A stretch of 64,000 bases of DNA, from assembly GCF_019351435.1 (NCBI RefSeq), contig NZ_JAHWYN010000006.1:124001-188000 (forward strand). The letters run 5' to 3'. A model generated the notes under the pieces. It saw only the letters and a program-made list of their open reading frames with translations, was not told where the DNA came from and searched no databases. Both the position numbers and the translations under genes were made by a program. Positions 26,518 through 35,039 of this stretch are shown here, piece by piece. The first letter of the stretch is position 1. Each line of letters starts with the position of its first letter. This stretch comes from Flavobacterium taihuense (GTDB lineage: Bacteria; Bacteroidota; Bacteroidia; Flavobacteriales; Flavobacteriaceae).

Positions 26518-26618
26518 GAAATAAATTACCATATTAACTCCATAAAATAATAAGGTCTACGTCGAGTATGTAAGAACAAAGAGATGAAATCTGAGGTGAA
26601 CGAAACCGATGACAAGTC

Positions 26619-26870
26619 TTATTTACGCGACTTTATTTCTTTTATCATACGTTCTAGTTTTGCTTGCTGTTGTTCGACTTTTTCATAATACTCCTTTTGT
26701 CTTCTCTCAAAAATGACTTGTTTCACACGAAGTTCATTGTTTACTCGAACAAGTTCTTTCTCCAAAGTGAGAGTTTTATTGTGATTATAAATCAATAGAA
26801 TAAATAGCAATGTAATACTAAAGAGAAAAAAACGATATTCAGATATTAGATATTTTATTTTTGACAGCAT
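26619..26870 (-). CDS. Small membrane-anchored coiled-coil protein
   Basis: An 83-aa product with one membrane segment (FFLFSITLLFILLIYNH, about residues 13-29) followed by a heptad-rich, highly charged coiled coil to the end (VEQQQAKLERMIKEI). No family is recognised. It is the only minus-strand gene of the cassette-like stretch. The downstream flank has an AATAAG...CTTATT inverted pair that may act as its terminator. It could serve as a spanin-like or anchor protein, but that is a guess from shape. Confidence 0.5.
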   Translation of the reverse strand: MLSKIKYLISEYRFFLFSITLLFILLIYNHNKTLTLEKELVRVNNELRVKQVIFERRQKEYYEKVEQQQAKLERMIKEIKSRK

Positions 26871-27199
26871 TTTGTACCATTTTAAAATGTTCTTTTTTTA
26901 AAAATCCAGACTAAGGTAAATGTATTACAAATTACAAAAAAAATTATTCCAAACTAAATTTTGTTTTTTTTTAGATTGTGCATTCAAGTATATAATTGCT
27001 ACGTAAGAATATAAGTTAGCCAATCAAAGATGGGCATTTTCTTAATTACCGGAATTGCCATTTTATCATTGAGGGATAGAGGTTATAATGGTAGTTGGAA
27101 GGATGAAAAGAAGAAATAATGAAAAATGCTGACATTTAATTAATGCAAGGCTACGACTACACTCCCCGACAAACAAATTGATTTTTTTTGAAGTTTTAT
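26871..27199. other. Gene-poor gap before the mer operon
   Basis: AT-rich. The only open frame is a 29-codon one from ATG 27030 to 27119 (a hydrophobic start, then a basic tail), possibly a tiny membrane peptide or chance. No repeat or RNA is recognised. Confidence 0.4.
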
Positions 27200-27219
27200 A
27201 TTTAAGTAATTGCTTAAAT
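27200..27219 (+). promoter_or_regulatory. ArsR-type operator of the mer operon
   Basis: A perfect inverted repeat ATTTAAG-taattg-CTTAAAT (27200-27206 / 27213-27219). It covers the TTG of the promoter, as expected for an ArsR/SmtB repressor that leaves DNA when metal binds. Confidence 0.75.
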
Positions 27220-27239
27220 AAGCAAATTAACTATGTTTG
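27210..27239 (+). promoter_or_regulatory. Promoter of the mer operon
   Basis: TTG (27210-27212), 19 bp, TATGTTTG (27232-27239), an exact consensus match. The ATG at 27244 is only 4 bp beyond, so the mRNA is probably leaderless or nearly so. Confidence 0.75.
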
Positions 27240-27243
27240 CATT

Positions 27244-27618
27244 ATGGAAAATAATTCTTGCATACGACAACAAGCAGATATCAAACAAATAAATCGCTGT
27301 AAAGACCGAGTTTTTGAGCTCAACGGGTCGTTTGACTATTTATCGAACGGACTTGAATTGGCGGGAAACAACGTAAGACTGAAAATTCTATTTCTGCTTT
27401 ATGAAGAAAAACGACTTTGTGTTTGTGATATAAGCGACATTCTCGGTATGACAATTTCAGCAGTTTCGCAACACTTGCGTAAACTCAAAGACAGAAAACT
27501 CATTGAAACAGAACGAGAAGCTCAAACCATTTTTTACTCATTGACAAAAGAGTATGAAAAAATGCTGAAACCGTTTTTTAAAATGCTTGAAGAGAACAAA
27601 ATTTTAGAAACAATATGA
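27244..27618 (+). CDS. ArsR/SmtB-family metal-responsive repressor
   Basis: A 124-aa regulator from ATG 27244. An upstream in-frame ATG at 27178 lies before the promoter and is rejected. The winged HTH reads CDISDILGMTISAVSQHLRKLKDRKLIE (about 61-88). The metal site RLCVCDIS (Cys59, Cys61) is the alpha-3 type seen in ArsR and related thiol-binding repressors, and there is a further Cys at 6 and 19. It overlaps merTP by 4 bp, so it is the first gene of the mercury operon and presumably autoregulates from the operator at 27200-27219. Mercury is the likely inducer from the context; arsenite or others cannot be ruled out. Confidence 0.9.
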   Translation: MENNSCIRQQADIKQINRCKDRVFELNGSFDYLSNGLELAGNNVRLKILFLLYEEKRLCVCDISDILGMTISAVSQHLRKLKDRKLIETEREAQTIFYSLTKEYEKMLKPFFKMLEENKILETI

Positions 27619-28214
27619 AAACAGATAACAAGCTAATCGGGGCAGGACTTTTGTCAGCAATTGGGGCTTCATTGTGTTGTATTACACCAGTCTTGGCTTT
27701 AATCGCAGGCACAAGCGGATTTGCTTCAACTTTTTCTTGGCTCGAACCTTTACGACCGTATTTTATCGGTTTAACAATTTTAGTGCTTGGTTTTGCTTGG
27801 TATCAAAATTTGAAACCTAAAAAGCAAATTGACTGCAATTGTGAGACAGAAGAAAAACCAAAATTCATTCAGTCAAAAATATTTTTAGGAATTGCAACAG
27901 CATTTGCAATAGTTATGCTTGCCTTTCCATACTATTCAACCATTTTCTATCCAAAGACAGAAAAGCAAATCATAATGGTGGTCAAATCAAATATTCAAAA
28001 AGTAGAATTTACGATTAACGGAATGACTTGTGCAAGTTGTGAAGGACACGTTAATCACGAAGTAAATAAATTGATAGGAATAATAAGTTCAAACACTTCA
28101 TACGAAAACGGAAGCGCAATCGTAGAATTTGACAGCTCAAAAACTAACATTTCTGAAATTGAAAAAGCAATAAATTCAACAGGATATTCTGTAACCGACA
28201 AAAAGGAAAATTAA
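27615..28214 (+). CDS. merTP: Mercuric transport protein MerTP (MerT-MerP fusion)
   Basis: A 199-aa inner membrane protein. Three membrane segments lie at about 7-33, 45-62 and 92-112. The first holds the paired Cys21-Cys22 (SLCCITP) of MerT. A CNCETEE metal-binding loop lies near residue 76. The C-terminal 70 residues are a heavy-metal-associated domain with GMTCASC (about 136-142), the MerP part. It takes up Hg(II) and passes it to the cytosol. No mercuric reductase (merA) is in the window, so uptake without visible reduction is odd. The reductase may lie elsewhere, or the small GDCCVxC protein and MerC may form another route. Confidence 0.92.
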   Translation: MKTDNKLIGAGLLSAIGASLCCITPVLALIAGTSGFASTFSWLEPLRPYFIGLTILVLGFAWYQNLKPKKQIDCNCETEEKPKFIQSKIFLGIATAFAIVMLAFPYYSTIFYPKTEKQIIMVVKSNIQKVEFTINGMTCASCEGHVNHEVNKLIGIISSNTSYENGSAIVEFDSSKTNISEIEKAINSTGYSVTDKKEN

Positions 28215-28215
28215 A

Positions 28216-28422
28216 ATGGAAATCAAATTACAATCAATAATCACTTGTCCTAATTGCGGACACAAGAAAGAAGAAACAATGCCGACAGACGCTTGCCAAT
28301 ATTTTTACGAATGTGAAAAATGCAAACAAGTTCTTAAACCAAAACAAGGCGACTGTTGCGTATATTGTAGTTACGGAACTGTAAAATGTCCGCCAATACA
28401 AGTTGGAAATGGGTGTTGCTAA
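28216..28422 (+). CDS. GDCCVxC-domain metal-binding protein
   Basis: A 68-aa soluble Cys-rich protein. A zinc-ribbon-like part (CPNCGHKKEE...CEKCK) is followed by GDCCVYCSYGTVKCPPIQ and a terminal GCC. The family label is GDCCVxC domain (seleno)protein; all key positions are Cys here. It begins 1 bp after merTP ends. A near copy forms the C-terminus of the MerC-like protein at 34414-35022. A metal-chaperone role for Hg(II) is inferred from constant linkage to mer genes. Confidence 0.88.
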   Translation: MEIKLQSIITCPNCGHKKEETMPTDACQYFYECEKCKQVLKPKQGDCCVYCSYGTVKCPPIQVGNGCC

Positions 28423-28464
28423 ACTTCAAATATACTTTTAAACCGCAAACGATCTTAAAAGCAC

Positions 28465-28507
28465 AATAAAAAAGCCTGCAGAATCTGGGTTTAATCCTGC
28501 AGGCTTT
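28465..28507. terminator. Bidirectional terminator between mer operon and TonB receptor gene
   Basis: A perfect 11-bp stem AAAGCCTGCAG (28471-28481) / CTGCAGGCTTT (28497-28507) with a 15-nt loop. The minus-strand exit has six T residues, so it serves the TonB receptor gene best and the mer operon less well. Confidence 0.9.
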
Positions 28508-28524
28508 GATTCTTTATGAGATAT

Positions 28525-30693
28525 CTAAATTTTTAGTTTAATTCCAGCATTAACAACAAATCCGTCCAGCGGAGCATAGATGTCTTTAAAGACAGGATTT
28601 GAAATTGGCCCAGTATAAATACTTCCAAATTTTGTTTGTCTGGTATCAGTAAAATTTTCGAAATTGGCATAAACTGAAAAATTTTCCCAAAGCTTTTCAA
28701 CCATAAAACCGAAAATCCAATACTCTCTCCCAATAGTGCCGTCATTAAGTTTTTGAGGACTGTAATAGTAAGCCTCTAAACCAGCTTTCCATTTATCTTC
28801 TACTTCATACATCAAAACATTATTCAATCTGTGTTTCGCAGTTAAAGGATTTTCAGATTTTATCCCATTATTATCAATTGATGCATCAGTATAAGTATAA
28901 CCCAGGAATAATTTGAAATCTTTATATCCTAATTTGACATTTGTTTCGGCTCCTTTTGTGTTTAAATAACCATCAACATTTACAAACTGATAAATGTTAT
29001 TAGGGAGTGAAGTCAAGATTAGTGGACTATCAACATTCGTATAGAAGAATAACTGATTCAATGATAAAGATATATCTTCGGTAATATTAGTTTTATAATT
29101 CACATCAAAGTTAAGGCCGTAACTTTTCTCAAGCGTATTGAAATCACTATTAATAGGCAGTACATTTCGGTATTGTATGCGCTCGCTTTCTTCAGTAAAA
29201 ATGGTTGGCGTTTTGTAACCTAACCCACCACCAAGTCTGGAAGTAAATTTAGAATTGATTTTAAATAAAGCCGAAATTCTTGGCAAAAAAGAAAATCCAT
29301 AATCAACAACATAATCGCCTCGCAGACCTGTTTCTATATCCAGCCATTCTTTAGCTTTTACAGTATTTTGAATGAAAGCACCATAAGTTATTTGGTTATA
29401 ATTTCTTAGAGGAAAGGCTGTTTTGCTGTCTTCGGTAAAATTATCTGTATATAAATTTGCGCCGGTAACCCATTCTGCAATATCCCCATTTTTCGAATAG
29501 CTAATTTCAGAAAAGGTACTGTTCTGTAAACCGTCAAAAACATAATCAGGTATGGTTATGACACGGCTGAAATTATTGAAACTGTTCTTAATTGTCAAAG
29601 ATTCTTTCTCGTTGAATTTATGCGTAAGGGTAAATTGAGTGCTAATTCTCTGCGTTTTGTTCTTTTCAAAGTAACTGTCTGGATATTGGCTTTCGTCTTT
29701 GATATAATCAATGTTTCCGCCTATACGGTTTTCAAAAACCGTATTTACGCCAAAATTAAGCTTTGTGTTCTCATTAAAATTGACAAATAATTTTGGATTA
29801 AAATTATAACGTTCAAATTTTGGAATAGCAGTAAGCTGGATATCAGCAGGATCATACGGAGCATTTCGATCATGTGAAGCAAAAACTGTCAATCCAATTT
29901 TATTAAACTGTTGAGAATAAAACCCATTGATATCCAGTCCAAGAGCAGAGGTTCCATTAATTATAAATCGTAATTCTCTTTCTTCAGTCGGAGTTTTGGA
30001 AACAAGGTTCACTAAACCTGCAATTGCCCCGCCTCCATAAAGTGTAGAAGCAGAACCTTTGATTATTTCCACTTGTTTTAAATCTAAAGGGGGTGTTTGT
30101 AATAATCCCAGTCCGCTGGAAGCCCCGGAATAAAGAGGAAAACCATCCTTTAAAATTTGAGTATATCTTCCGTCCAATCCTTGGATTCTAATAGAAGAGT
30201 TTCCAGAAGTTGCAGATGTCTGCTGAGTTTGTATTCCTGTACTTTCGTTAAGCATCATGCGGATATCCCCTGGTTTCATATTGGCTTTTTCTTCGAGTTC
30301 TTCTCCTGCAATAAACTCTACTCTGGTCGGAATGTTACTGATGGTTCTTGTTCCTCTGGTTGAAGTGACAATAATTTCATCCATTTCTTCGGCTTCGCTT
30401 TCTAAAGCAATCTCAAAAAATTCATCCGCAAAAGGTATTGTAAATGATGTTTTGTGTTTCTTATAACCTTCTAAAGAGAAAGAAATTGTATGTACACCTT
30501 CTGAAATATTTTCAAAAATAACAATACCTACATTATCGGATGTAGATACCAAATTAGTTCCTTCTATTTTAGCTGATACATCTTTTATTGATTCATTCGT
30601 TTCAGCATCTTTTATATGGAATTTGATTTTATTCTGAGCTTGCGCCGTGCCAATAGTTACTATTGTCACAATTAAAAAAATATATTTAAGCAT
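28525..30693 (-). CDS. TonB-dependent receptor with carboxypeptidase-like N-terminal domain
   Basis: About 722 aa from ATG 30693 (MLKYIFLIVTIVTIGTAQAQ, a good signal peptide). ATGs at 30720 and 30756 give longer, less signal-like starts. A CarboxypepD_reg domain spans about 22-100. The plug starts near EEMDEIIVTSTRGTRTI, a TonB-box-like region, and contains VEIIKGSASTLYGGGAIAGLVNLVSK. The barrel ends in VNAGIKLKI. It lacks the SusC fusion length and signature, so it is a siderophore/metal-type receptor. Its position between mer and P1B-ATPase genes suggests a metal or metal-chelate ligand. It runs convergent to the mer operon. Confidence 0.92.
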   Translation of the reverse strand: MLKYIFLIVTIVTIGTAQAQNKIKFHIKDAETNESIKDVSAKIEGTNLVSTSDNVGIVIFENISEGVHTISFSLEGYKKHKTSFTIPFADEFFEIALESEAEEMDEIIVTSTRGTRTISNIPTRVEFIAGEELEEKANMKPGDIRMMLNESTGIQTQQTSATSGNSSIRIQGLDGRYTQILKDGFPLYSGASSGLGLLQTPPLDLKQVEIIKGSASTLYGGGAIAGLVNLVSKTPTEERELRFIINGTSALGLDINGFYSQQFNKIGLTVFASHDRNAPYDPADIQLTAIPKFERYNFNPKLFVNFNENTKLNFGVNTVFENRIGGNIDYIKDESQYPDSYFEKNKTQRISTQFTLTHKFNEKESLTIKNSFNNFSRVITIPDYVFDGLQNSTFSEISYSKNGDIAEWVTGANLYTDNFTEDSKTAFPLRNYNQITYGAFIQNTVKAKEWLDIETGLRGDYVVDYGFSFLPRISALFKINSKFTSRLGGGLGYKTPTIFTEESERIQYRNVLPINSDFNTLEKSYGLNFDVNYKTNITEDISLSLNQLFFYTNVDSPLILTSLPNNIYQFVNVDGYLNTKGAETNVKLGYKDFKLFLGYTYTDASIDNNGIKSENPLTAKHRLNNVLMYEVEDKWKAGLEAYYYSPQKLNDGTIGREYWIFGFMVEKLWENFSVYANFENFTDTRQTKFGSIYTGPISNPVFKDIYAPLDGFVVNAGIKLKI

Positions 30694-30768
30694 TTGTAAT
30701 TTCTTAATATTAATAAACATAACATATCTGTCCGATCTCAAAATCAGACAAATCAAAAGTTTTATATA

Positions 30769-31092
30769 TTAGGAAATCTTTGGAGGCTCCCAAATTTTAC
30801 AGATAAAAGAAGAATTTATAAATTTATCATACGCTGTTGGCTGTACTATTTCGTCTGTTGTAAAATCTAAATTTTTACTAAAATAGGCAGAAATTAAATT
30901 TATTGTGAACCCAACACAGGTGCCACACGAATAAAACGGAGAACACTTTCCGTTACAATCGTTGCCACAATCATTTGAATCCTTTTCACAATTTTTCTTT
31001 ATGCCACATTCTGAATGATTTGCATATGCAGAGCAAGGCACTGTTGAAAGAAACAGTACAATAAACGATACTATTGTTGCAAATATTTTCAC
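30769..31092 (-). CDS. DUF6660-type exported Cys-rich peptide
   Basis: A 107-aa product with a signal peptide (MKIFATIVSFIVLFLSTVPCSAYA). It has a Cys-rich middle (about 29-60) including CSPFYSCGTCVG and a C-terminal KIWEPPKIS. The pair CSPF..C..C and IWxPPx at the end is shared with the product at 40744-41067. Such peptides precede TonB-receptor or RND metal efflux genes in flavobacteria. It lies just upstream of the TonB receptor gene. A periplasmic metal-binding or sensing role is inferred. Confidence 0.75.
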   Translation of the reverse strand: MKIFATIVSFIVLFLSTVPCSAYANHSECGIKKNCEKDSNDCGNDCNGKCSPFYSCGTCVGFTINLISAYFSKNLDFTTDEIVQPTAYDKFINSSFICKIWEPPKIS

Positions 31093-31291
31093 ATTGCGAA
31101 TTTATAGATATTATTTACTACAAACTTATTTTATTCTATAAATAATATTCCAATAGTTTTTTTTAGTGTTTCAATTGTTTTTGATAGCATATTACCAGAT
31201 TTTAAAATGCCTCTTTTGAAAAACAACAGAATAGAATAAATGTATAAGTCACTCCAATAGATTTAATTACAAACTCCTTTATTGATCTACC

Positions 31292-33328
31292 CTAAAATTT
31301 CATTCGCTGTATTCTAATTGCATTCAAAATAGCTAACATTGCCACTCCTACATCAGCAAAAACAGCTTCCCACATTGTGGCTAAACCTCCTGCGCCAAGA
31401 ACGAGAACAATTGCTTTTACAGCAAATGCCAAACCAATATTTTGATAAACAATTTGTTTGGTCTTTTTACCGATGTTTATGGCTGTATAAATTTTATAAG
31501 GTTGGTCGTTTTGAATGACAATATCAGCCGTTTCAATAGTGGCATCACTTCCTAAACCTCCCATTGCAATACCGGCATCGGCGAGGGCTACCACTGGTGC
31601 ATCATTTACCCCATCGCCAACAAAAGCAATATGAAGATGTTCATTTTTGAGTGCTTCTACTTTCTCCACTTTGTTTTCAGGTAATAAATCCCCAAAAGCC
31701 TGGTCAATGTTTAGTTCTTTGGCAACAGCATCAACAACGGCTTGTTTGTCGCCTGACAGCATTACTGTTTTTACATTTATTTTGTGTAAACTTTCTATAG
31801 CTTCTTTTGCATCTTCTTTGATTTCATCGGCAATCAAAAAGTAGCCGGAATATTTTTGATTGATGGCAATAACTATGATTGTAAATGGTGTATTGTCAAT
31901 TTCAACATCATAACTAATATTGAATTTCTTCATCAGTTTTACATTTCCTGCCAATATTTCGTTTCCATCGACTTTTCCTTTTAGTCCGTGTCCTGCAATT
32001 TCTTCTACATCGGTAACAGTTATGTTTTTCTCTGTTCCTTTTGCGTATTCTATAATAGCGGTTCCAACGGGATGAGTTGATTTGGTTTCTAATGCTGCTG
32101 TAAATTTTACTAAATCGGCTTCGGAAATATCCATCGCTACGACTTTTTGAACTTTGAAAACACCTTTGGTCAGTGTTCCAGTTTTATCCATAACCACCAC
32201 TTGAATAGATGCCATAATATCTAGAAAATTGGATCCTTTGACCAGAATTCCGTTTTTACTTGCTGCACCAATTCCGCCAAAATATCCTAACGGAATTGAA
32301 ATTACTAACGCACAAGGACAGGAAATAACCAAAAAGATTAAGGCTCTGTACAACCAATCACTGAATACATAATTATCGACAAAAAGCATTGGTAACACGC
32401 AAATTACAATTGCTAAAAAAACAACTATTGGTGTGTATATTTTGGCAAATTTTCTAATGAATAATTCGGTTGGTGCTTTTTTTGCTGTTGCTTCCTGCAC
32501 CATTTCAAGGATTTTAGATAATTTACTATCGGTGTAGGCAGTTGTTACTTCGACTAAAACAACTGTATTCAGGTTTATCATTCCGGCAAGAACGGTTTCG
32601 TCTTTTTGTTTGGTATCTGGCTTGCTTTCTCCTGTTAGGGCTGCGGTGTTGAACGAAGCTGTATCAGAAAGTAACTTTCCGTCTAATGCTAATTTTTCTC
32701 CTGGTTTTAATTGGATGATTTCTCCAATAGTAATTTCAGAGGCTTTTTTAGAAACAGCATTTTCACCTTCCATTACAGTTGCAGTATCTGGCCTTTGGTC
32801 TAATAGTGCCTTAATGTTTGATTTTGCTCTTTGAACTGCTAATGTTTGAAATACTTCTCCAACTGCATAAAACAGCATTACTGCAACACCTTCGGGATAT
32901 TCGCCAATGGCAAATGCACCAATGGTAGCAATGCTCATCAATAAAAATTCCGAAAAGACTTCTCCTTTACGAATGCTTTCAAAAGCCTCTTTAATTACAG
33001 GAAGACCTACAGGAATATATGCCACAATGTACCAACCAATTCGTACCCAAGCTGTAAACCAAGTTTGTGGAAAATAGTTGTCAAAACCAATGGCAATAAG
33101 TAATAATGTAAAACTTATGATTGCTGGCAGAAACATTTGAAAGATAGATTGGTTTGTCTCTGAATGTTCGTGACCATCATCGTCAGAATGATTTTCTGGC
33201 TCATTATGAGTAGAACAACATCCTGTTTGATTATTGGTTTTGCTGTTTATTTTTTCTTCCAGTGTGCAGCAAAGCTGTTTGCCGTTTACATCGTATTTGT
33301 GTTGGTGTTTTGGGTCTGTATTTATCAT
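31292..33328 (-). CDS. P1B-type heavy-metal ATPase (Zn/Cd/Pb class)
   Basis: A 678-aa P1B ATPase that exports soft metal cations from the cytosol. The intramembrane metal site is SCPCALV (CPC about residue 335). The phosphorylated Asp lies in DKTGTLTKG (about 380). MLSGDKQ and GDGVNDAP follow in the P domain, and a final QNIGLAFAVK segment precedes the last helix. The N-terminus (1-60) has no heavy-metal-associated domain; instead it is His/Cys rich (HQHKY, LCC, GCC, HEHS), a flexible binding tail common in Bacteroidota. Zn, Cd or Pb are the likely substrates. It is 37 bp downstream of the mgtC-like gene on the same strand. Confidence 0.95.
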   Translation of the reverse strand: MINTDPKHQHKYDVNGKQLCCTLEEKINSKTNNQTGCCSTHNEPENHSDDDGHEHSETNQSIFQMFLPAIISFTLLLIAIGFDNYFPQTWFTAWVRIGWYIVAYIPVGLPVIKEAFESIRKGEVFSEFLLMSIATIGAFAIGEYPEGVAVMLFYAVGEVFQTLAVQRAKSNIKALLDQRPDTATVMEGENAVSKKASEITIGEIIQLKPGEKLALDGKLLSDTASFNTAALTGESKPDTKQKDETVLAGMINLNTVVLVEVTTAYTDSKLSKILEMVQEATAKKAPTELFIRKFAKIYTPIVVFLAIVICVLPMLFVDNYVFSDWLYRALIFLVISCPCALVISIPLGYFGGIGAASKNGILVKGSNFLDIMASIQVVVMDKTGTLTKGVFKVQKVVAMDISEADLVKFTAALETKSTHPVGTAIIEYAKGTEKNITVTDVEEIAGHGLKGKVDGNEILAGNVKLMKKFNISYDVEIDNTPFTIIVIAINQKYSGYFLIADEIKEDAKEAIESLHKINVKTVMLSGDKQAVVDAVAKELNIDQAFGDLLPENKVEKVEALKNEHLHIAFVGDGVNDAPVVALADAGIAMGGLGSDATIETADIVIQNDQPYKIYTAINIGKKTKQIVYQNIGLAFAVKAIVLVLGAGGLATMWEAVFADVGVAMLAILNAIRIQRMKF

Positions 33329-33365
33329 TTTTTAATCGTTTAAAATTAATTAAGTATCTTTTAAG

Positions 33366-33833
33366 TTAATCATTTTCGTTTTCCTTGCCGTGTTTGTTTA
33401 TCATATTTTGCTTCCATTTTACATACCACTTTTGATGATGTAATGAAAGTAAAAAATACAATGCCAATGATCCTATTATAGCAATAATGAACATATTCAA
33501 TCCTACAGCAACACCAACAGCTGAAGTACACCATACTGTTGCTGCTGTTGTTAATCCGTGTGATGTTCCTGCACTAGAATTGCGATAAATAATTCCAGCA
33601 CCCAGAAAACCAACACCAGTTACAATATTTGCAATTACTCTTGAAGTGTCGGCCGGATTATTGACCAAATGTGCTGTAATGGCTGTAAACAAAGTTGCTC
33701 CGATACAAACGGCTGCATAAGTTCTTATTCCAGCATCACTACCGTGTCTTTCTCTATCTAAACCAATAAAAGCCCCTAACAAAAAAGAAACAATCAGTTT
33801 AGAAACAATAATTAATTCGGAATTTATATCCAT
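33366..33833 (-). CDS. MgtC/SapB family membrane protein
   Basis: A 155-aa inner membrane protein with four hydrophobic segments and the family signatures FLLGAFIGLDRERHGSDAG near residue 15 and GLTTAATVWCTSAVGVAVG near residue 95. Only the membrane domain is present; the long C-terminal soluble domain of MgtC proper is missing, as in the short SapB-like members. It is often linked to Mg or metal homeostasis genes. It lies just upstream of the P1B ATPase gene and is probably cotranscribed. Confidence 0.93.
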   Translation of the reverse strand: MDINSELIIVSKLIVSFLLGAFIGLDRERHGSDAGIRTYAAVCIGATLFTAITAHLVNNPADTSRVIANIVTGVGFLGAGIIYRNSSAGTSHGLTTAATVWCTSAVGVAVGLNMFIIAIIGSLALYFLLSLHHQKWYVKWKQNMINKHGKENEND

Positions 33834-33965
33834 AAATTTATGTATAATTAATTTTAAATAGTGTATTACTTGTTATCGGTTGTAATATTATGTTTAATTC
33901 TTCTTTGAGTGTACAATAGATTTTTTTCAGTTTACATCGTTTTTGAGTTAGTGTTTCATAATTTT

Positions 33966-34286
33966 TTATTTTCTTGGTATATATAGAATAACAGGTATGC
34001 CAATAACTATAATAGCAGTACCTATCAAATCGTATTTGTCAGGTTTAAAATTATCAATCTTCCAGGCCCATATTAATGCCATAACAATGAAAATCCCACC
34101 ATATAGAACATAAGATTTTCCAAAAGAGGCAGTTTGCAAAGTCATTACATATCCATATAAAGCAAGAATTATTGCTCCTGTAACACCGTACCAAACGGAT
34201 TTTTCTTCTTTCAGTCAAAGCCAAACAAGATAACCTCCGCCAATTTCACATAAACCTGCAAGAATAAAATAGACTATAGTTTTCAT
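33966..34286 (-). pseudogene. YnfA/UPF0060 family membrane protein broken by one stop codon
   Basis: The minus strand reads MKTIVYFILAGLCEIGGGYL at the start, then VWL-stop-LKEEKSVWYG..., and continues in one frame to IPVILYIPRK and TAA at 33966. Codon 24 is TGA (34215-34217). The family has TGG (Trp) at this place, so one G-to-A change explains it. The rest of the four-helix protein (106 residues) is intact, so decay is recent, or a sequencing error is involved. YnfA proteins resemble small multidrug/metal exporters. It sits between MgtC and the MerC fusion in the metal region. Confidence 0.85.
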
Positions 34287-34413
34287 AAATGGAATCATAC
34301 TATTTTATAAAACCCCAAAATTGAAAATGCTAAATTCTATCAAACTGACTTCATTTGGGTTTCGGATTGAAAAAACATTTTCAAAATGGGGTTTGTTTTC
34401 TATATTTATTATG

Positions 34414-35022
34414 TTAGCAACAATTATCACCCGCTTGTATTGGTGGGCATTTTACTGTTCCATAACTGCAATAAACACAGCAATCACCTTCCAATGGTTT
34501 GAGTATTGTTTTACATTTTTCACATTCGTAAAAATACTGACAAGCATCAGTTGGCATTAGCTCATCTTTTTTATATCCACAATTTGGACACGTTAAAGTT
34601 GATTTCAATTCAACCGTTTTCCCTTCATAGGTTGTACACGTTTTGCAATTTCCGTGAAGTTTATTTTGGTAATAATTTACGATAGTAGCAATAAGAAGTC
34701 CAAACATTCCAACATAAATTAAGTAAGTTGGATTTTCTATTTTGCTAAAATAGTAAGCAAAGAATATTAAAATTCCACTCGGAATAGCAATTCGCAAAGG
34801 GTACAAACAAAGATGTTTTCGGTAAGAAATGTAAAGTCCACCGATTGCAATTAAAACCATCGCTTGAAAAACCCACATTGTCCAACCTCCAAATAGTTCT
34901 ATACTTCCAAGTCCAAGTGCTGATGCCCCAAAAGCAAATAATGGAAAACAGCAAGGGGAAAATAGTGCCGTAATGAAAAGTCCAATTGTCCCCAATTTGT
35001 CAATGTTTGATTTTAGTTTCAT
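34414..35022 (-). CDS. MerC-like membrane protein fused to a GDCCVxC domain
   Basis: A 202-aa fusion. Residues 1 to about 125 are a four-helix MerC-type Hg(II) importer with the paired Cys in FSPCCFPLFAFG (about 23-24). A short linker with CKTC leads to a GDCCVxC domain (about 140-202) whose sequence is nearly the same as the free 68-aa protein at 28216-28422 (shared MPTDACQYFYECEKCK and GDCCVYCSYGTVKCPPIQ). The fusion supports direct hand-off of metal from the importer to the Cys-rich domain. It lies 17 bp downstream of the czcB-like gene, so it ends that operon. Confidence 0.88.
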   Translation of the reverse strand: MKLKSNIDKLGTIGLFITALFSPCCFPLFAFGASALGLGSIELFGGWTMWVFQAMVLIAIGGLYISYRKHLCLYPLRIAIPSGILIFFAYYFSKIENPTYLIYVGMFGLLIATIVNYYQNKLHGNCKTCTTYEGKTVELKSTLTCPNCGYKKDELMPTDACQYFYECEKCKTILKPLEGDCCVYCSYGTVKCPPIQAGDNCC

Positions 35023-35039
35023 ATTATTTTTTAAATCAA

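Noticed and set aside
27030-27119. 29-codon open frame before the mer operon
   Set aside because: It is too short and has no conserved pattern or clear signals, so it is not listed as a gene.
27178-27243. Upstream ATG start of the ArsR gene
   Set aside because: It would translate through the operator and promoter; ATG 27244 fits the family length.
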